From positions 20,643,615-20,707,614 of the forward strand of contig CM019075.1 in assembly GCA_009667805.1 (NCBI GenBank): 64,000 nucleotides of DNA. Direction: 5' to 3'. The number at the start of each line of letters is the position of its first letter. Position 1 is the first letter of the stretch. The notes under the pieces are model-generated. The model searched no databases and was not told the DNA's origin. It saw only the letters and a program-made list of their open reading frames with translations. Both the position numbers and the translations under genes were made by a program. The stretch is from Leptobrachium leishanense. Its lineage: Eukaryota > Chordata > Amphibia > Anura > Megophryidae. Shown piece after piece: positions 33,573-46,657 of the stretch.

Positions 33573-34892
33573 ATAGAGGGTTATTACGGGAATTAAGAGG
33601 GACTGGGGGATTAAATGTCCGTTCTCATGGGAGGTATATGACGCAATCTGAAGATTTATTTTTTTTAAAAAGAAAAGAATAAACCGAGTTGAAAGGCACC
33701 GTCAACCTTTCAAAGGGGAACTTTATTTGCTTGTAGGCTTTAAACCGTCATCAAACAGCGGGACCTTCACCTATAAAATAAAACGTCTTCCCGGGACGCG
33801 ACACAAGCTCCAGCCCCTGATATTCTTAGCAAGCTTTACGAGGACGAATCTTATGCCAAAACCGGACGTTTTACAAGCGAAGAGATCGCATCGAGCGAGT
33901 CAATGCATGGCGATCCGAGAGGAAATTAGGACTTTTTTTTTTTTTAAAAAAAATAAATAAATTTTTAAGAAAAAAAAAATGGGAGCAGAAAATTGCAAAA
34001 TCTGACGACAAAAAGAAGGGTCGCTGTCGAGATTACACTTTATTATAATTCGATTACACCCAATTTATTTCATCCTAGCCACGCCGAGCGTTTAAAGAGT
34101 CGCCGAGGAAGGTCAAGTGTCTGTTAAGAGTGTCTGCAGGCTGGGTAAAGGAGTGGATAAAGCGCGCAGAGAGGAGATTGGAGTCTGAGGGTGAAAGAGT
34201 GGAGTGTCGGAAAGTGATTAGCGTGAACAATGCTAAATGATTGCTTTGGGTCCGGCTAAAAAGAGCAAGGGATCAGCGGGCCTTGATGAGCCCGATACAT
34301 ATCCCTGTAAGCGGCCGCCACAATTCCCAGCTGTGATTATCCCCGGGGACTCTCCGCTGATTACATACTGGCCTTTCCGATAAACACATACAAAAGGCAG
34401 CCCTGGGCTCGCGAGACGCTTCCCGCGCTTTCAAAAGGGGGAAAATTGCCCAGCATATTAACCGCCCGCTCCGGATTAAAAAAAAAATAATACGTTTTAT
34501 AAAGTGGGCCACGTCTAAAGGGCAGATGATAGATCGCTGCTCGCCCCGTCTTCGTTCACCGCCGGCTCCCAAACAATTAAATGGCCATTAGCAAAGCAAG
34601 ATAAACTCGTAGCGGGGGGGGGGGACGGACGGGGGACAGTGAGGTCCTCTCTGGGTACTTGTGTGTCAAGTAAGTTCGGCTTATTCGTCAGGGTTTGTGG
34701 TTCTGTCTATACCTCAAGCGAGCACTTTCATTCATATAGGGAAACTGCCCCACTTCACCTGCCTATTCAAATCTTCAGCATAGAGGCCTGTGCCGACAGC
34801 AGAGCCTCACTGCTAAGGATTGATTGACAGGAGAGAGCAGGACACTTTGTTTACAGTTTGTTTGTTCTGCTCCGCCAGCTGGCCAATCGTTT
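33573..34892. other. unique DNA, candidate conserved non-coding island
   Basis: After T- and A-runs at about 33655-33665 and 33935-33980, the segment 34080-34600 is non-repetitive and holds AT-core motifs such as 'tgctaaatgattgc', 'ctccggattaaa' and 'caattaaatggccattagc'. A G-run lies at 34614-34624. No exon is recognisable. Confidence 0.35.
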
Positions 34893-35575
34893 TAAAAGGG
34901 ACACGACAACATACATAAACTGTAACTAGATTACCTGTGCATTACAAACAAAACCACTTTATGAAACACTTTATGAAACACATGCTGCTGGTTTTGTTTT
35001 TCATTGGTTGAAGTAATTGCATGTAAAAAGGCCATGGTGCTCCATTCGATCTGCCCAGACATTACCCTTTGACTGGTGGCTTAATAAAAGGGGGTTAAAG
35101 GCACACTGCCTCTTATAGAAGATGTAACTAGATTACTTGGGTAGTACAAATAAAAAACACATTACAGTTACAAGTTTTTATAAAGCGCTAACAAGTTCTG
35201 TAGCGCTGTACAATGGGAAGCAGAATAACAAACATACATACAGGTTCAACACACAGTACAGTAGGAGAGAGGACCCTCTAAAACATATGCTGCTGCCCCC
35301 CCTTGCCTGAATTGCACGAAAAAAGATCAAATAAAATAATTTAATGTTTTTATCTCCCGTTTCCATTATGTGGATTTTTCCCATCGTGCAACATTTGCCA
35401 AAATATGTGCAAAGGCTTTACTTTACTGCTGTGGTTTATCTAATCTACTGTATTCAACAGTTAATGAAATGGATGAGGGAATGTTTAGATAAAAGGCGGC
35501 AGAAGGTCTGTTTTACTTTAAGATATTTATTCGAGAACAGCTGGCAGCTGCAGGAGGAAAGACAAGGAACTTAAA
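34893..35575. repeat. dispersed repeat (relative of 29334-29745), interrupted
   Basis: Shares 'tgcattacaaa', 'catgctgctggttttg' and 'ttatctaatctac' with 29334-29745. The 'aactagattac' segment occurs twice, so two copies or a duplication are joined here. A diverged LINE 3' end is inserted at 35168-35278. Confidence 0.5.
35168..35278 (-). mobile_element. diverged LINE 3' end fragment
   Basis: 'tttttataaagcgctaacaa' and 'gtagcgctgtacaat' match the 3' end of the LINE at 9189-10270 in the same, minus, orientation, with many substitutions. Confidence 0.6.
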
Positions 35576-35698
35576 CGACTTCCAATCTAGCCCTTGGTGA
35601 TGTCCTTTGAATACATCCCACACAATACAATGATGTGAGTTGGTGACTGACCCATTCACTCCATTCTATGGACAAAGCCACACACTGAGGAGCAAGTG

Positions 35699-36685
35699 AA
35701 AGATACAAAATATCACACAATGGATGCGCCCAGCGACACATATAGAGGAATATATCACACAATGGATGCACCCAGTGACACATATAGATGGAAACATCAC
35801 ACAATGGATGCACCCAGTGACACATATAGAGGAAAATATCACACAATGGATGCACCCAGTGACACAGAGGAAAATATCACACAATGGATGCACCCAGTGA
35901 CACATATAGAGGAAAATATCACACAATGGATGCACCCAGTGACACAGAGGAAAATATCACACAATGGATGCACCCAGTGACACAGAGGAAAATATCACAC
36001 AATGGATGCGCCCAGTGACACATATAGACGGAAACATCACACAATGGATGCATCCAGTGACACATATAGAGGAAAATATCACACAATGGATGCACCCAGT
36101 GACACATATAGACGGAAACATCACACAATGGATGCACCCAGTGACACATATAGAGGAAAATATCACACAATGGATGCACCCAGTGACACAGAGGAAAATA
36201 TCACACAATGGATGCACCCAGTGACACATATAGAGGAAAATATCACACAATGGATGCACCCAGTGACACAGAGGAAAATATCACACAATGGATGCACCCA
36301 GTGACACATATAGAGGAAAATATCACACAATGGATGCACCCAGTGACACAGAGGAAAATATCACACAATGGATGCACCCAGTGACACATATAGAGGAAAA
36401 TATCACACAATGGATGCACCCAGTGACACAGAGGAAAATATCACACAATGGATGCGCCCAGTGACACAGAGGAAAATATCACACAATGGATGCACCCAGT
36501 GACACATATAGAGGAAAATATCACACAATGGATGCGCCCAGTGACACATATAGAGGAAAAAAAATATCACACAATGGATGCGCCAGTGACACAGAGGAAA
36601 ATATCACACAATGGATGCATCCAGTGACACAGAGGAAAATATCACACAATGGATGCGCCCAGTGACACATATAGAGGAAAATATT
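35699..36685. repeat. 42/38-bp satellite
   Basis: About 24 tandem units. The long unit is 42 bp ('aatggatgcacccagtgaca' plus 'catatagaggaaaatatcac' plus ac). The short variant lacks TATA and is 38 bp. Long and short units alternate in groups, suggesting higher-order duplication. Inverted copies lie at 31629-31735. Confidence 0.9.
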
Positions 36686-38114
36686 ATCTTCACTAAACAT
36701 ACAAGTGAAAAAAAGCATGGATGCTGGCGCCGTGCATGACAACCAGTGTGTGCAAGAGAAGCGTGTACGAAGCGTGCATTGGATGCATTACTGCATGGAG
36801 TCAGCTCCTGAAATTACAGCACCACGCGGACTGAATTTTGCCTCCACTTTGAAGCTCTGTCACAGCCGCCAGGGACAGCTCGGCGGGAGGGGGCACATTA
36901 TCCATACGTAACATTTATGGACCAAATCATCCGTAGCACTCGTTTTATACATCCACTTTTTTTTCCTTTGATGCAGAACATTTCACTTTTCACACGTTTT
37001 AGTTTTAATTGCACACATTGAGTGATTACATCAAACTCTGTCATTAAGTGACCTCTGAACTCTGCATGAGGAGCAGCAGCAGCTGGATTCTGCAGGTATA
37101 CAGCGAGATGTGGCGCGCGGGCGACAAATAAGAAACTGGACATCTATATATTATACTTCTTTTTCCCGGGGTTCTGGAACACCGGCCTGATTTCCTATTT
37201 TCGTTTCCATCCCGACGGATCACCTCCCGGACAAACGATCCTTGGCGTTAAAGGAGAGCGCCGAGTCTCCTCTGCTCGAATAGATCCCAGCGGGAGACCA
37301 GAGTTCTGATGAATGCCCAAATTCTGAGACGCGCATCTCCGTGCTGACCCCCAGAACAACCCCCGACGCGTTTGCCGCCGGAAGGCAAAAACCAATCCTA
37401 CTGAGCGAGCCCGAGGTGAAACTTTTCGGGCAAATCAAAACAAGAAAAAGTAATGGATCATTGTCCTTTAATAGATTCAATTTCTCCAGACGGCGGCGGC
37501 GGCTGCGGGCCGCAGAGCCATCAACTCGATTGGGAGAAGGGGAAATTTGATTTGAAATGACTGAGCCATCAATTAGCTTTCATCGATGTCATTGCTCATT
37601 GAAAGTCAATGATATTTTAAATGGGTTATGGTTGTGAAACACTGAGGCATTCTGAAACTCCAAGGACATTGCGAAGCCACGAGGTTAGGCGTCAGATGAC
37701 AGCCGGCTGCCATTATTCACCATGGGCAATTCCCTCTACCGTCTCTCCCACCCATGGATGGATGGATGGATGGATGGACGGGATGACATGTGGTTGGGAC
37801 AGAATTAAAGATAACCAGTAGAAGGAAAATTCCAGCCCACCCGGGAAGAAAAGCACACGTATACGTCCATCAAGCAAGTCTGGCAACGTGAGGAAAGATG
37901 CGTATCCGGCGACTTATTTTACAAGATACATGACATTCCAAAACGGTCCCCGATCCTTCAGTCATGTAAATAGATACTGTAGAACGGAACGGTCTGTACG
38001 CTTTATTGCCGTAATACTAGATTTATATTTCATCAACTATCCAAAAAGAGACGCTCCTCAAATCACCATTAAGCGATTCAGCCCCGGTGCAACGTCAACA
38101 GTTGATACAGTTTT
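36686..38114. other. unique DNA, candidate conserved non-coding island
   Basis: Positions 36900-37620 are non-repetitive. The stretch 37540-37620 (caattagctttcatcgatgtc) is notable for homeodomain-like motifs after a GGC-run at about 37492. A (GGAT)n run lies at 37753-37777. No credible exon was found. Confidence 0.35.
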
Positions 38115-38272
38115 GACACTCACGGGTCTTCACATAATAGTCCAATCTTTATTGTAAATACATTAATGTTTCGGCTCCTTCAAGACTTGATAAATCCCGA
38201 TTAAGGCTGGAACGAGCCCAATCGCGGATTTATTTACAATAAAGATTGGGCTTTTAAGTGAAGACACGCGAG
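38115..38272. repeat. inverted repeat with Penelope/hammerhead-like core
   Basis: The arms contain 'ccaatctttattgtaaat' (about 38142-38159) and its exact complement (about 38231-38248), extended by 'gtcttcac'/'gtgaagac'. The centre includes 'tgtttcggctccttcaag', whose complement 'cttgaaggagccgaaac' resembles the conserved halves of hammerhead-type motifs found in Penelope-like elements. A similar motif lies at about 40005-40040. Family assignment is tentative. Confidence 0.35.
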
Positions 38273-38302
38273 CGCCCTCAGTTTGTCGAAACTATATATA
38301 TA

Positions 38303-39880
<1,578 letters not shown>

Positions 39881-40109
39881 TAGATATATATATATATATA
39901 TATACACATTATACATACACATATATATACACAGATCTATATATATCTAAACAATGTAACACGCACTCAGGAACATCCAATAAAACTATTATTAAATTTC
40001 ACAGGTCCAACGTTTTGGCTCTTTCTGAGCCTTCAAGGTGAGATAGATCTATCCATCTTTCTAACTCCATGGAGGGTTGCGTTTCGGGGCCCCAAGCCCT
40101 GTGCCATCT
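39881..40109. repeat. (TA)n and Penelope-like motif
   Basis: A TA-rich run at 39881-39950 flanks the transposon. At about 40005-40040 lies 'ccaacgttttggctctttct' followed by gagccttcaagg, related to the motif at 38165-38185. The fragment has no defined ends. Confidence 0.4.
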
Positions 40110-40350
40110 CGCGCTTATGAGATCGCGCAGTGCCATGGTGTGATTGCAGAAAGCTCTTGTTCAGTTTCACTTTGCTCGCCGCCAGGAGAAGCGGCAGATC
40201 GGGCCACCGTTCTCGCCGTGGGATGAGAGGCGAGTATGGGATTTATGGGGGGGGGGGGGAGGTTTAGAGGTGCTAAATATTCTTGCAAAAGCAGAATCAT
40301 TTAGCTCCAACTTTTAGGCATTGCTGAAATTGCGCGCCCGGCGGTAAGTA
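40110..40350 (+). repeat. dispersed repeat, pair of 20430-20700
   Basis: Shares 'gggatgagaggcgagtatgg', 'gcagaatcatt' and 'cttttagg' with 20430-20700. A G-run of about 12 interrupts the alignment at about 40247. It is unclassified. Confidence 0.55.
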
Positions 40351-40676
40351 GTGGTAGAACGCTAACACCTTATTCCTAACGCAATGACTGATCGTGCATC
40401 CTATACTTAACGTGGGGAGCGCAAAGAACAGCAAGCTGTCGCAAGAGAGTGCAATCAAGTGATTTCTTACGAGTTTAGTGTCAGGAAGGTATGAATAAAG
40501 TCACTTACCCTGGCGGTAACACTAGTGCCCAAAACCTTTAACAAAAATAATCATAGAAACGAACATTAGCCTCACACACGCAAACCCCCCCCCCCCAGGA
40601 CTACAGGATTCAAGCAGACTATATGCACAACCACTCAGTAAATGTCTCTTTTTTTAGCGTCACAACACCTGCCATT
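40351..40676. other. unannotated
   Basis: No gene or repeat recognised; a C-run is present at about 40587-40598. Confidence 0.4.
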
Positions 40677-40679
40677 TAA

Positions 40680-41085
40680 GGCTGTGGTCAGACGAACGCG
40701 CGTGCAGCCGCACTTTATCACGGCCGTAGTAGCAGCAAATGAAGGGCAATGTACGAAGTACGGCCGCACGAAAGTGCGGCCGCGCAACGCAAGCGGCACA
40801 CAAACGCATTTTTTTCCAGAACGTGATACCGCTAGCACTGACGTACAGAGTGCGCTGCGTCCGCTAGCGGCGTGTGTGCGTGATTAGGAGACGTCAGACG
40901 CTGCTAATGTCCGGCCAACATAACGTCCAGATGCAAAAAGGGTTTTATTGATGATCCGTACAAAATCACGGACGAAAATGCACATCGTATGACCGCTGTC
41001 GCGTATTCCGTGAAAAAATGCGTCCATTCGTTCGAACAAACTTTTTCACGGACAACGCGAAAAATCCGTTAGTCTGATCCTAGCC
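40680..41085. mobile_element. Harbinger-type MITE (GGCTAGGGTCAGAC), third copy
   Basis: The ends GGCTGTGGTCAGAC and GTCTGATCCTAGCC are near-complementary. TAA flanks both (40677-40679 and 41086-41088). It aligns end to end with 16458-16877 and contains the uninterrupted 'cagagtgcgctgcgtcc' site. Confidence 0.85.
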
Positions 41086-41088
41086 TAA

Positions 41089-41419
41089 GTGCAATCGGCC
41101 AGTGAGGTATCCGATAGACCCCCCCATTCCCACCATACAAAATGCAACACAAAAATGTCGCCTACAATACGTCGACACGGAATTTTCACACAGATACAAG
41201 TTAAGTCGCACAGATAAAATCTCACCTACAATATGTTGAGACTGATTTTTGACAAGCGTAGAAAAAATATATATATATAACTAAACGTCACTTTCTGACA
41301 CGCGGTAAAAAACGTGCAATCTCAGGCGCTTCTGTCGAGTCTGAAAACACGCTTTAGCGTTGTGTGCTGCCGCAGGATCCGGAGGCCGAATTGCTCCCTG
41401 TCCGTTTAAATGGATCACG
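41089..41419. other. unannotated
   Basis: Nothing recognised except a short (TA)n at about 41267-41279. Confidence 0.4.
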
Positions 41420-41427
41420 CTTCAAAT

Positions 41428-42995
41428 CAGTGGCGGAAGTACCAGGGTCGCAGCGGTCGCAGTTGCGACCGGGCCCTGGCATTCCGCCACTGGAGGGGGG
41501 GCCCAGCGCCGCTGCCAGATTCCGGCAAAAAGCGCCGGAATCTGTGACCGCGCGCTGGCCGTCCCTCTCCCTACGCTAGCGGCCGCTGACATGCAGCTTG
41601 GCCGCTCACGTGGGATAGGAACCACCTGACCAGCGCACGAGACCTCGCGCTGATCAGGTGGTTTCCGGCGAGCGGCCAAGCTGGATGTTTCCAGCGGCCG
41701 CTCGCCAAAGAGGAGAAGACGCCGGAGGAGAAGACGCCGACGGAGCCTGCCCTGGGCCTGGGGCCAGCAGAGCAGGTAAGAGCTGGGCTGGGGGCAGTAT
41801 ATCCATGAGCTGGGGGGCAGAGCTGGGGCAGTATATCCATGAGCTGGGGGGGCAGAGCTGGGGCAATATATCCATGAGCTGGGGGGGCAGAGCTGGGGCA
41901 ATATATCCATGAGCTGGGGGGCAGAGCTGGGGCAATATATCCATGAGCTGGGGGGCAGAGCTGGGGCAATATATCCATGAGCTGGGGGGCAGAGCTGGGG
42001 CAGTATATCCATGAGCTGGGGGGCAGAGCTGGGGCAATATATCCATGAGCTGGGGGGCAGAGCTGGGGCAGTATATCCATGAGCTGGGGGGGCAGAGCTG
42101 GGGCAATATATCCATGAGCTGGGGGGCAGAGCTGGGGCAATATATCCATGAGCTGGGGGGGCAGAGCTGGGGCAATATATCCATGAGCTGGGGGGGGGGC
42201 AGAGCTGGGGCAATATATCCATGAGCTGGGGGGCAGAGCTGGGGCAATATATCCATGAGCTGGGGGGCAGAGCTGGGGCAATATATCCATGAGCTGGGGG
42301 GGCAGAGCTGGGGCAATATATCCATGAGCTGGGGCAGAGCTGGGGCAATATATCCATGAGCTGGGGGCAGAGCTGGGGCAGTATATCCATGAGCTGGGGG
42401 GCAGAGCTGGGGCAGTATATCCATGAGCTGGGGGGCAGAGCTGGGGCAGTATATCTATGAGCTGGGGGGCAGAGCTGGGGCAGTATATCCATGAGCTGGG
42501 GCAGTATATCCATGAGCTGGGGCAGTATATCCATGTGCTGGGGCAGTATATCCATGACCTGGGGCAGTATATCCATGAGCTGGGGCAGTATATCCATGTG
42601 CTGGGGCAGTATATCCATGAGCTGGGGCAGTATATCCATGTGTTGGGGCAGTATATCCATGTGTTGGGGCAGTATTTCCATGAGCTGGGGGCAAAAATAT
42701 CCATGTGTGAGCTGGGGCAATATATCCATGTGTGAGCTGGGGCAATATATCCATGTGTGGCCTGGGGGCAATATATCCATGTGTGGTCTTGGGGCAATAT
42801 ATGTCCATGTGAGCTGGGGGCAATATATGTCCATGTGAGCTGGGGGCAATATATGTCCATGTGAGCTGGGGGCAATACTATCTTTTTTATATTGCAGAAA
42901 AAAAAAAGGTAAAAATATGGATCTTTTTTGGGGGGGTTGGGGGGGACCTTCATGGATTCTTGCACCGGGCCCTAAGGTTTCTAGTTACGCCACTG
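41428..42995. mobile_element. hAT-like element packed with satellite (copy 2)
   Basis: The left end is CAGTGGCGGAAGTACC and the right end CTAGTTACGCCACTG. An exact 8-bp duplication CTTCAAAT flanks it (41420-41427 and 42996-43003). The left 67 bp can fold on itself (CAGTGGCGGAA and TTCCGCCACTG, 41428-41494). About 1.1 kb of the 1568 bp is 'ccatgagctgggg' satellite. No transposase is present. Minus-strand frames of up to 475 codons are satellite artefacts. Confidence 0.85.
41778..42880. repeat. 'ccatgagctggggca' satellite, block 2
   Basis: The left two thirds use a ~34-bp unit joining 'atatccatgagctggggggc' and 'agagctggggcaat'. The right third uses a ~22-bp unit 'atatccatgagctggggcag', then longer 'ccatgtgtgagctgggg' forms. 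It is the same family as the satellite at 22925-25215. Confidence 0.9.
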
Positions 42996-43003
42996 CTTCA
43001 AAT

Positions 43004-44969
43004 AAAACATGAAAAGAATGCAAAGGTTTCAGAAAAATGGACTTTAAAAGATAAGAAAATAAAGATCTATAAACAAAGAGGGAATTTGAGGTTTTTCACG
43101 GCGACGGAATGTTTACAGAAGCCTAGAAGTAGAACGTTCTATGATTTGTCAGTTCGGCTGTTCTCCCGTCGCGTGGCTGCTATTTTTACAGCACAGGAAG
43201 GTCACAGACTCAAGTGGAATATAGAAATGTCATTTAAATTTCAGCCGAACCCTTCTGTAAATAAGTCAGACGATTCAGAGGGTTTTTCCCCCCTTTTTGT
43301 TAGCTCGTAAGCCCTTTCATTAGACAATCACAGAGTTTAATCTCTATTCACCGCCGGAATGAATACTTCCTCTCCGTTTAAATTAAATCTACGCGTCTGT
43401 ACAATGTGACCAATTTAATGAGTTCTTTCATTTCAATCAAACCGGCTCCCCCCCCCCTCACAATTAACCTGGCGGAGTGAGGCGGTCTGAGCGGATTCGA
43501 GTTCGGCTTTTACTACGCGCCGCTGCTAGATCCACTTCCAGCCCATTCAGCGGCAAATGGGATCATCGTTCTAAGAAAAGAAAAATGAATGGGCCGAGGC
43601 TCTGTAAAATGTTTTTTTTTTTTTAATACACTGCGCTATAAAGCTACATTATTTTTTTCCATTTTAGCATTTTTTTTATTACTTATTTTTTCATTTTAGC
43701 ATTTTTTTTCCATTCTTTTTATTATTTATTTTTCATTTTATTATTATTATTTTTTTTTTTTTCAAAAAAAAAAAGCTGTGAAATATATTACGTGTCTGAA
43801 GTATCTAAAGCGAGGATAAAATTTGCACGGTTGTTATTGATATCAAATGCTATTAATATTCCCACGGCGGCATCAAGTGGTTTTTTTTTTTTTGTCGTCA
43901 ACGCGTGGAAATTAACTCTGATCAAAATCATTCCTGGATAAAAAAAAATAAACAAATCTTTACAGTCGTGCGAGTAAGAGGGATTAGATTTAGGAAATCG
44001 TTTGATTCTTACAAGGGGGCTTATTCACTAAATAGGGAACTGGGGAGAGGGATTTCAAACTTCGCTATAGATAAGAACATTTCTACATTAGAAGTCGGCC
44101 ACTTTGGCTATCCGGATGTTTTCTAACTACATTTCCCATGAGGCTCTGCCAAGCTGATGGGTGACTGAGCATCATGGGAGATGTAGTTCTGAAAACATGT
44201 GGAGGTTGCTGACCCCTGTTCTATACACCGGACAGGCTGTGCGATTATCATCATTTTTACTTTTTGGAGAAAATGCCATGTTCTCCATATAATCTGGCAT
44301 TATATACAGTATATCGCCAACATCAGCAGTGCGCATTTTCTGCAAACCTAGCGCATCCTTTGTGTCTGTCGCGTCTACAGCCCTGGACCCCATAGGAAAG
44401 TGTAGATATTCTGCTCATGAGCCGATCCAGGAAGGCTCTTCGTCTCGCCTTGTCCATCCTGCATCCAGGCCGGGATTTTCTTGCAGCCGTCAGCCCAGAA
44501 TCCACCTGTCAGAGCACTTGACCAACTCCCCATTTAAGGGCGTCTCTCCCATGATGCAGTGCTCTGTCATTGAGTCTCCAGCCCGGATGTTTTGCTGTCT
44601 GATCCATACTGCAGCGCGCTCTCTATCCTTACCTTTGGTTGCCTGTTTCCCGCACCTTGTATTGGTTTTATTAACCCCGTCCTTGCTATGTTTATTAGTA
44701 CAAGTGATCTTACCTTGTATTTCCTTGTGCCGCCCTTAACCCCTCCTGCCTCTGCGTTTATTCCGTGCGCCGACCCGGCTACCTCCACGACTTTCATCCC
44801 ATCGACATTTCTGTAATGGATAAACAAAAGCATCAAAAATTACATAAATTAGCAAATTTACATCATTTTATTTTTTAACTGAATCTCTGCAAAAAGGTTT
44901 CTATTTTACTCTATTTAATGGTTATATTTGAGATACAGGATGCAAAGTGATTTTATGATGAAAATCTGA
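43004..44969. other. unique DNA with T-runs and a small palindrome
   Basis: Positions 43004-43600 are non-repetitive with motifs such as 'gtttaaattaaatctacgcg' and may be a conserved island. Positions 43609-43775 are T-rich low complexity. At 44125-44189 the arms 'aactacatttcccatga' and 'tcatgggagatgtagtt' form an imperfect MITE-like palindrome. Frames at 44329-44836 overlap on both strands and lack domains. Confidence 0.35.
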
Positions 44970-45203
44970 GTGAGGTGAAAAGCTGGAGAATGGCTGGAGA
45001 ATGGCTGGAGAAGGGCTGGAGAATGGCTGGAGAATGGCTGGAGAAGGGCTGGAGAAGGGCTGGAGAATGGAAAAGTCTAGGTCAAAACAGCCAATTTGGA
45101 AAGTGAGATAAATGGGAGAATTTTTCTGGTTTGGCTATTTTGACCTAGAATTTTCCATTCTCCAGTCATTCTCCTGCTTTTCGCCTCTCTCTGAATAACC
45201 CGG
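44970..45203. mobile_element. CAGGGTTATTC MITE copy with internal expansion
   Basis: The right end CTGAATAACCCGG and core 'gagaatttttctggtttggc' match copies A-C at 16211-17136. The left arm carries about eight tandem copies of a 10-11-bp 'tggagaatggc' motif (about 44990-45070) that are absent from other copies. Confidence 0.75.
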
Positions 45204-45319
45204 TTTGCTGCTGCATTAGAACAGCCAATGATTTTGGCAGAATACAGAGGGAGCTGTGGGGTCACTCAGTGCTGTACAGGGATAAGATTCTGGGTGTTAT
45301 AATGAGGGAAAATCCCTGT

Positions 45320-45605
45320 ACAGTACAGATACAAGGTGTTGCTGTGTACTTTCCATACACAGGCATTATGCAGCACATACAGATACAAGGTGTTGCTGTA
45401 CTTTCCATACACAGGCATTATGCAGCACATACAGATACAAGGTGTTGTTGTAATTGCCATACACAGGCATTATGCAGCACATACAGATACAAGGTGTTGC
45501 TGTAATTTCCATACACAGGCATTATGCAGCACATACAGATACAAGGTGTTGTTGTAATTGCCATACACAGGCATTATGCAGCACATACAGATACAAGGTG
45601 TCACG
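45320..45605 (+). repeat. 52-bp satellite, piece 1
   Basis: Five to six units of a 52-bp repeat joining 'gccatacacaggcattatgc' and 'agcacatacagatacaaggt' plus gttgctgtaatt. It stops abruptly at 'caaggtg' where unrelated GC-rich sequence begins. It resumes at 52238, 54954 and 60666. Confidence 0.9.
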
Positions 45606-46083
45606 ACCAACTACGCGCGCTGCTGCGCATAGACGCCGGGTTAAGCCGCTCACTATCTATCCTAGACCCAGATAATTACGCGCACTTCTCTACCCGTCCC
45701 GGTCACACTTTCCTCTCACAACAGGCACGTAGAGCGCGATATACTGATCACAGGATTGCAACGCAGTACAAGTCTTCTCCTGAAGCGCGTACTAACTAGG
45801 TCTCTCACAATCCCGGAGCTCACTTTCTTACTCTATTAGTAATGCTGCCACCAGTCCTCACGGACGCTACGCGCGTCGCAACAGGAGATGCAGGGCTTAG
45901 CAGCCGCACTATCCTAGACTCGGACAGTGACTACGGATCCCACAATTCCCTGCCGTCTCCTGACGACCGCAACACGCAATTTCTTATATATATCCGAGCT
46001 TAAAGCAAATAGTAATTCTCCCAATCTCTTAGTTAGCGTGGATTTCATCAGCCAGAGTGAAAACTTAAATACTTTTTGTTTAT
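45606..46083. other. left part of an unclassified element in the satellite
   Basis: A GC-rich stretch beginning (tg)tcacgaccaactacgcg, with an internal imperfect duplication (gcactatcctagac types). Together with 51539-52237 it interrupts the 52-bp array and is itself interrupted by the gypsy element. It could be an LTR fragment, but no matching partner end was found. Confidence 0.35.
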
Positions 46084-46087
46084 TTAT

Positions 46088-46545
46088 TGTAGAGGTCGGC
46101 AGGGCTGGGTCCTGGATGGACAATATGTTTCACCCCTATTTGGGTTGTGGACCCTTTAAGGGCAACCACAGGGTTAATCTTCCTGTCCAGGAAGAGTTTT
46201 AAAGCCAGCAGCTCCCAGAGAGGATGGTGGGATTTCAGGAAAAGGAAAGTAATCAGTGGAAGCTGTGTGTTTGTGTTCCAAAAGCAGGAGACGTGCTGTG
46301 CCTTGCTGGAGAGGCTTCTACATACTGGGGAAAGGATTCCCTAGGTTTGGGACGGTTTAAAGCGTTGGTGAGCCACTATTATTTCTCTGTTTATTTGTGC
46401 TGAAGATCAGGACTTTGCTTTAATTTCGCTGAACCCAAGCGTGTACTTATTATGTTGCCTTTTTGACTGCCCTGAAAGGGTGAATAAAACTGTTTTGTTT
46501 GTGAAAGACATTGTGCACGTGCTCTGTGGGCCCCCAAACGTCACA
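46088..46545 (+). repeat. 5' LTR
   Basis: 458 bp beginning TGTAGAGGTCGG and ending AAACGTCACA. A polyadenylation signal aataaa is at 46483-46488. It is the same length as the 3' LTR and I found no difference by eye. No strong TATA box stands out. Confidence 0.95.
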
Positions 46546-46547
46546 AC

Positions 46548-46565
46548 TGGTGTTTCGAATGCGGG
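46548..46565 (+). promoter_or_regulatory. candidate tRNA primer-binding site
   Basis: TGGTGTTTCGAATGCGGG begins two bases after the 5' LTR. It starts with TGG, complementary to a tRNA CCA end. I could not assign the tRNA. Confidence 0.5.
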
Positions 46566-46657
46566 CAATTTGCTACCCCTCACACGCCAAGCAAGAGGAA
46601 TTTTTGTGAAAAAAAAAAAAAAAAACTGACATTTTTAAAGGACAGTGTTCTGATTGC

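Noticed and set aside
35699..36685. Regular repeats resembling a CRISPR array
   Set aside because: Units are head-to-tail with no unique spacers, there are no cas genes, and the context is vertebrate-type. It is a satellite.
41422..42965. 475- and 464-codon minus-strand frames
   Set aside because: Satellite translation inside the hAT-like element. Two overlapping frames are both long, so neither is under selection.
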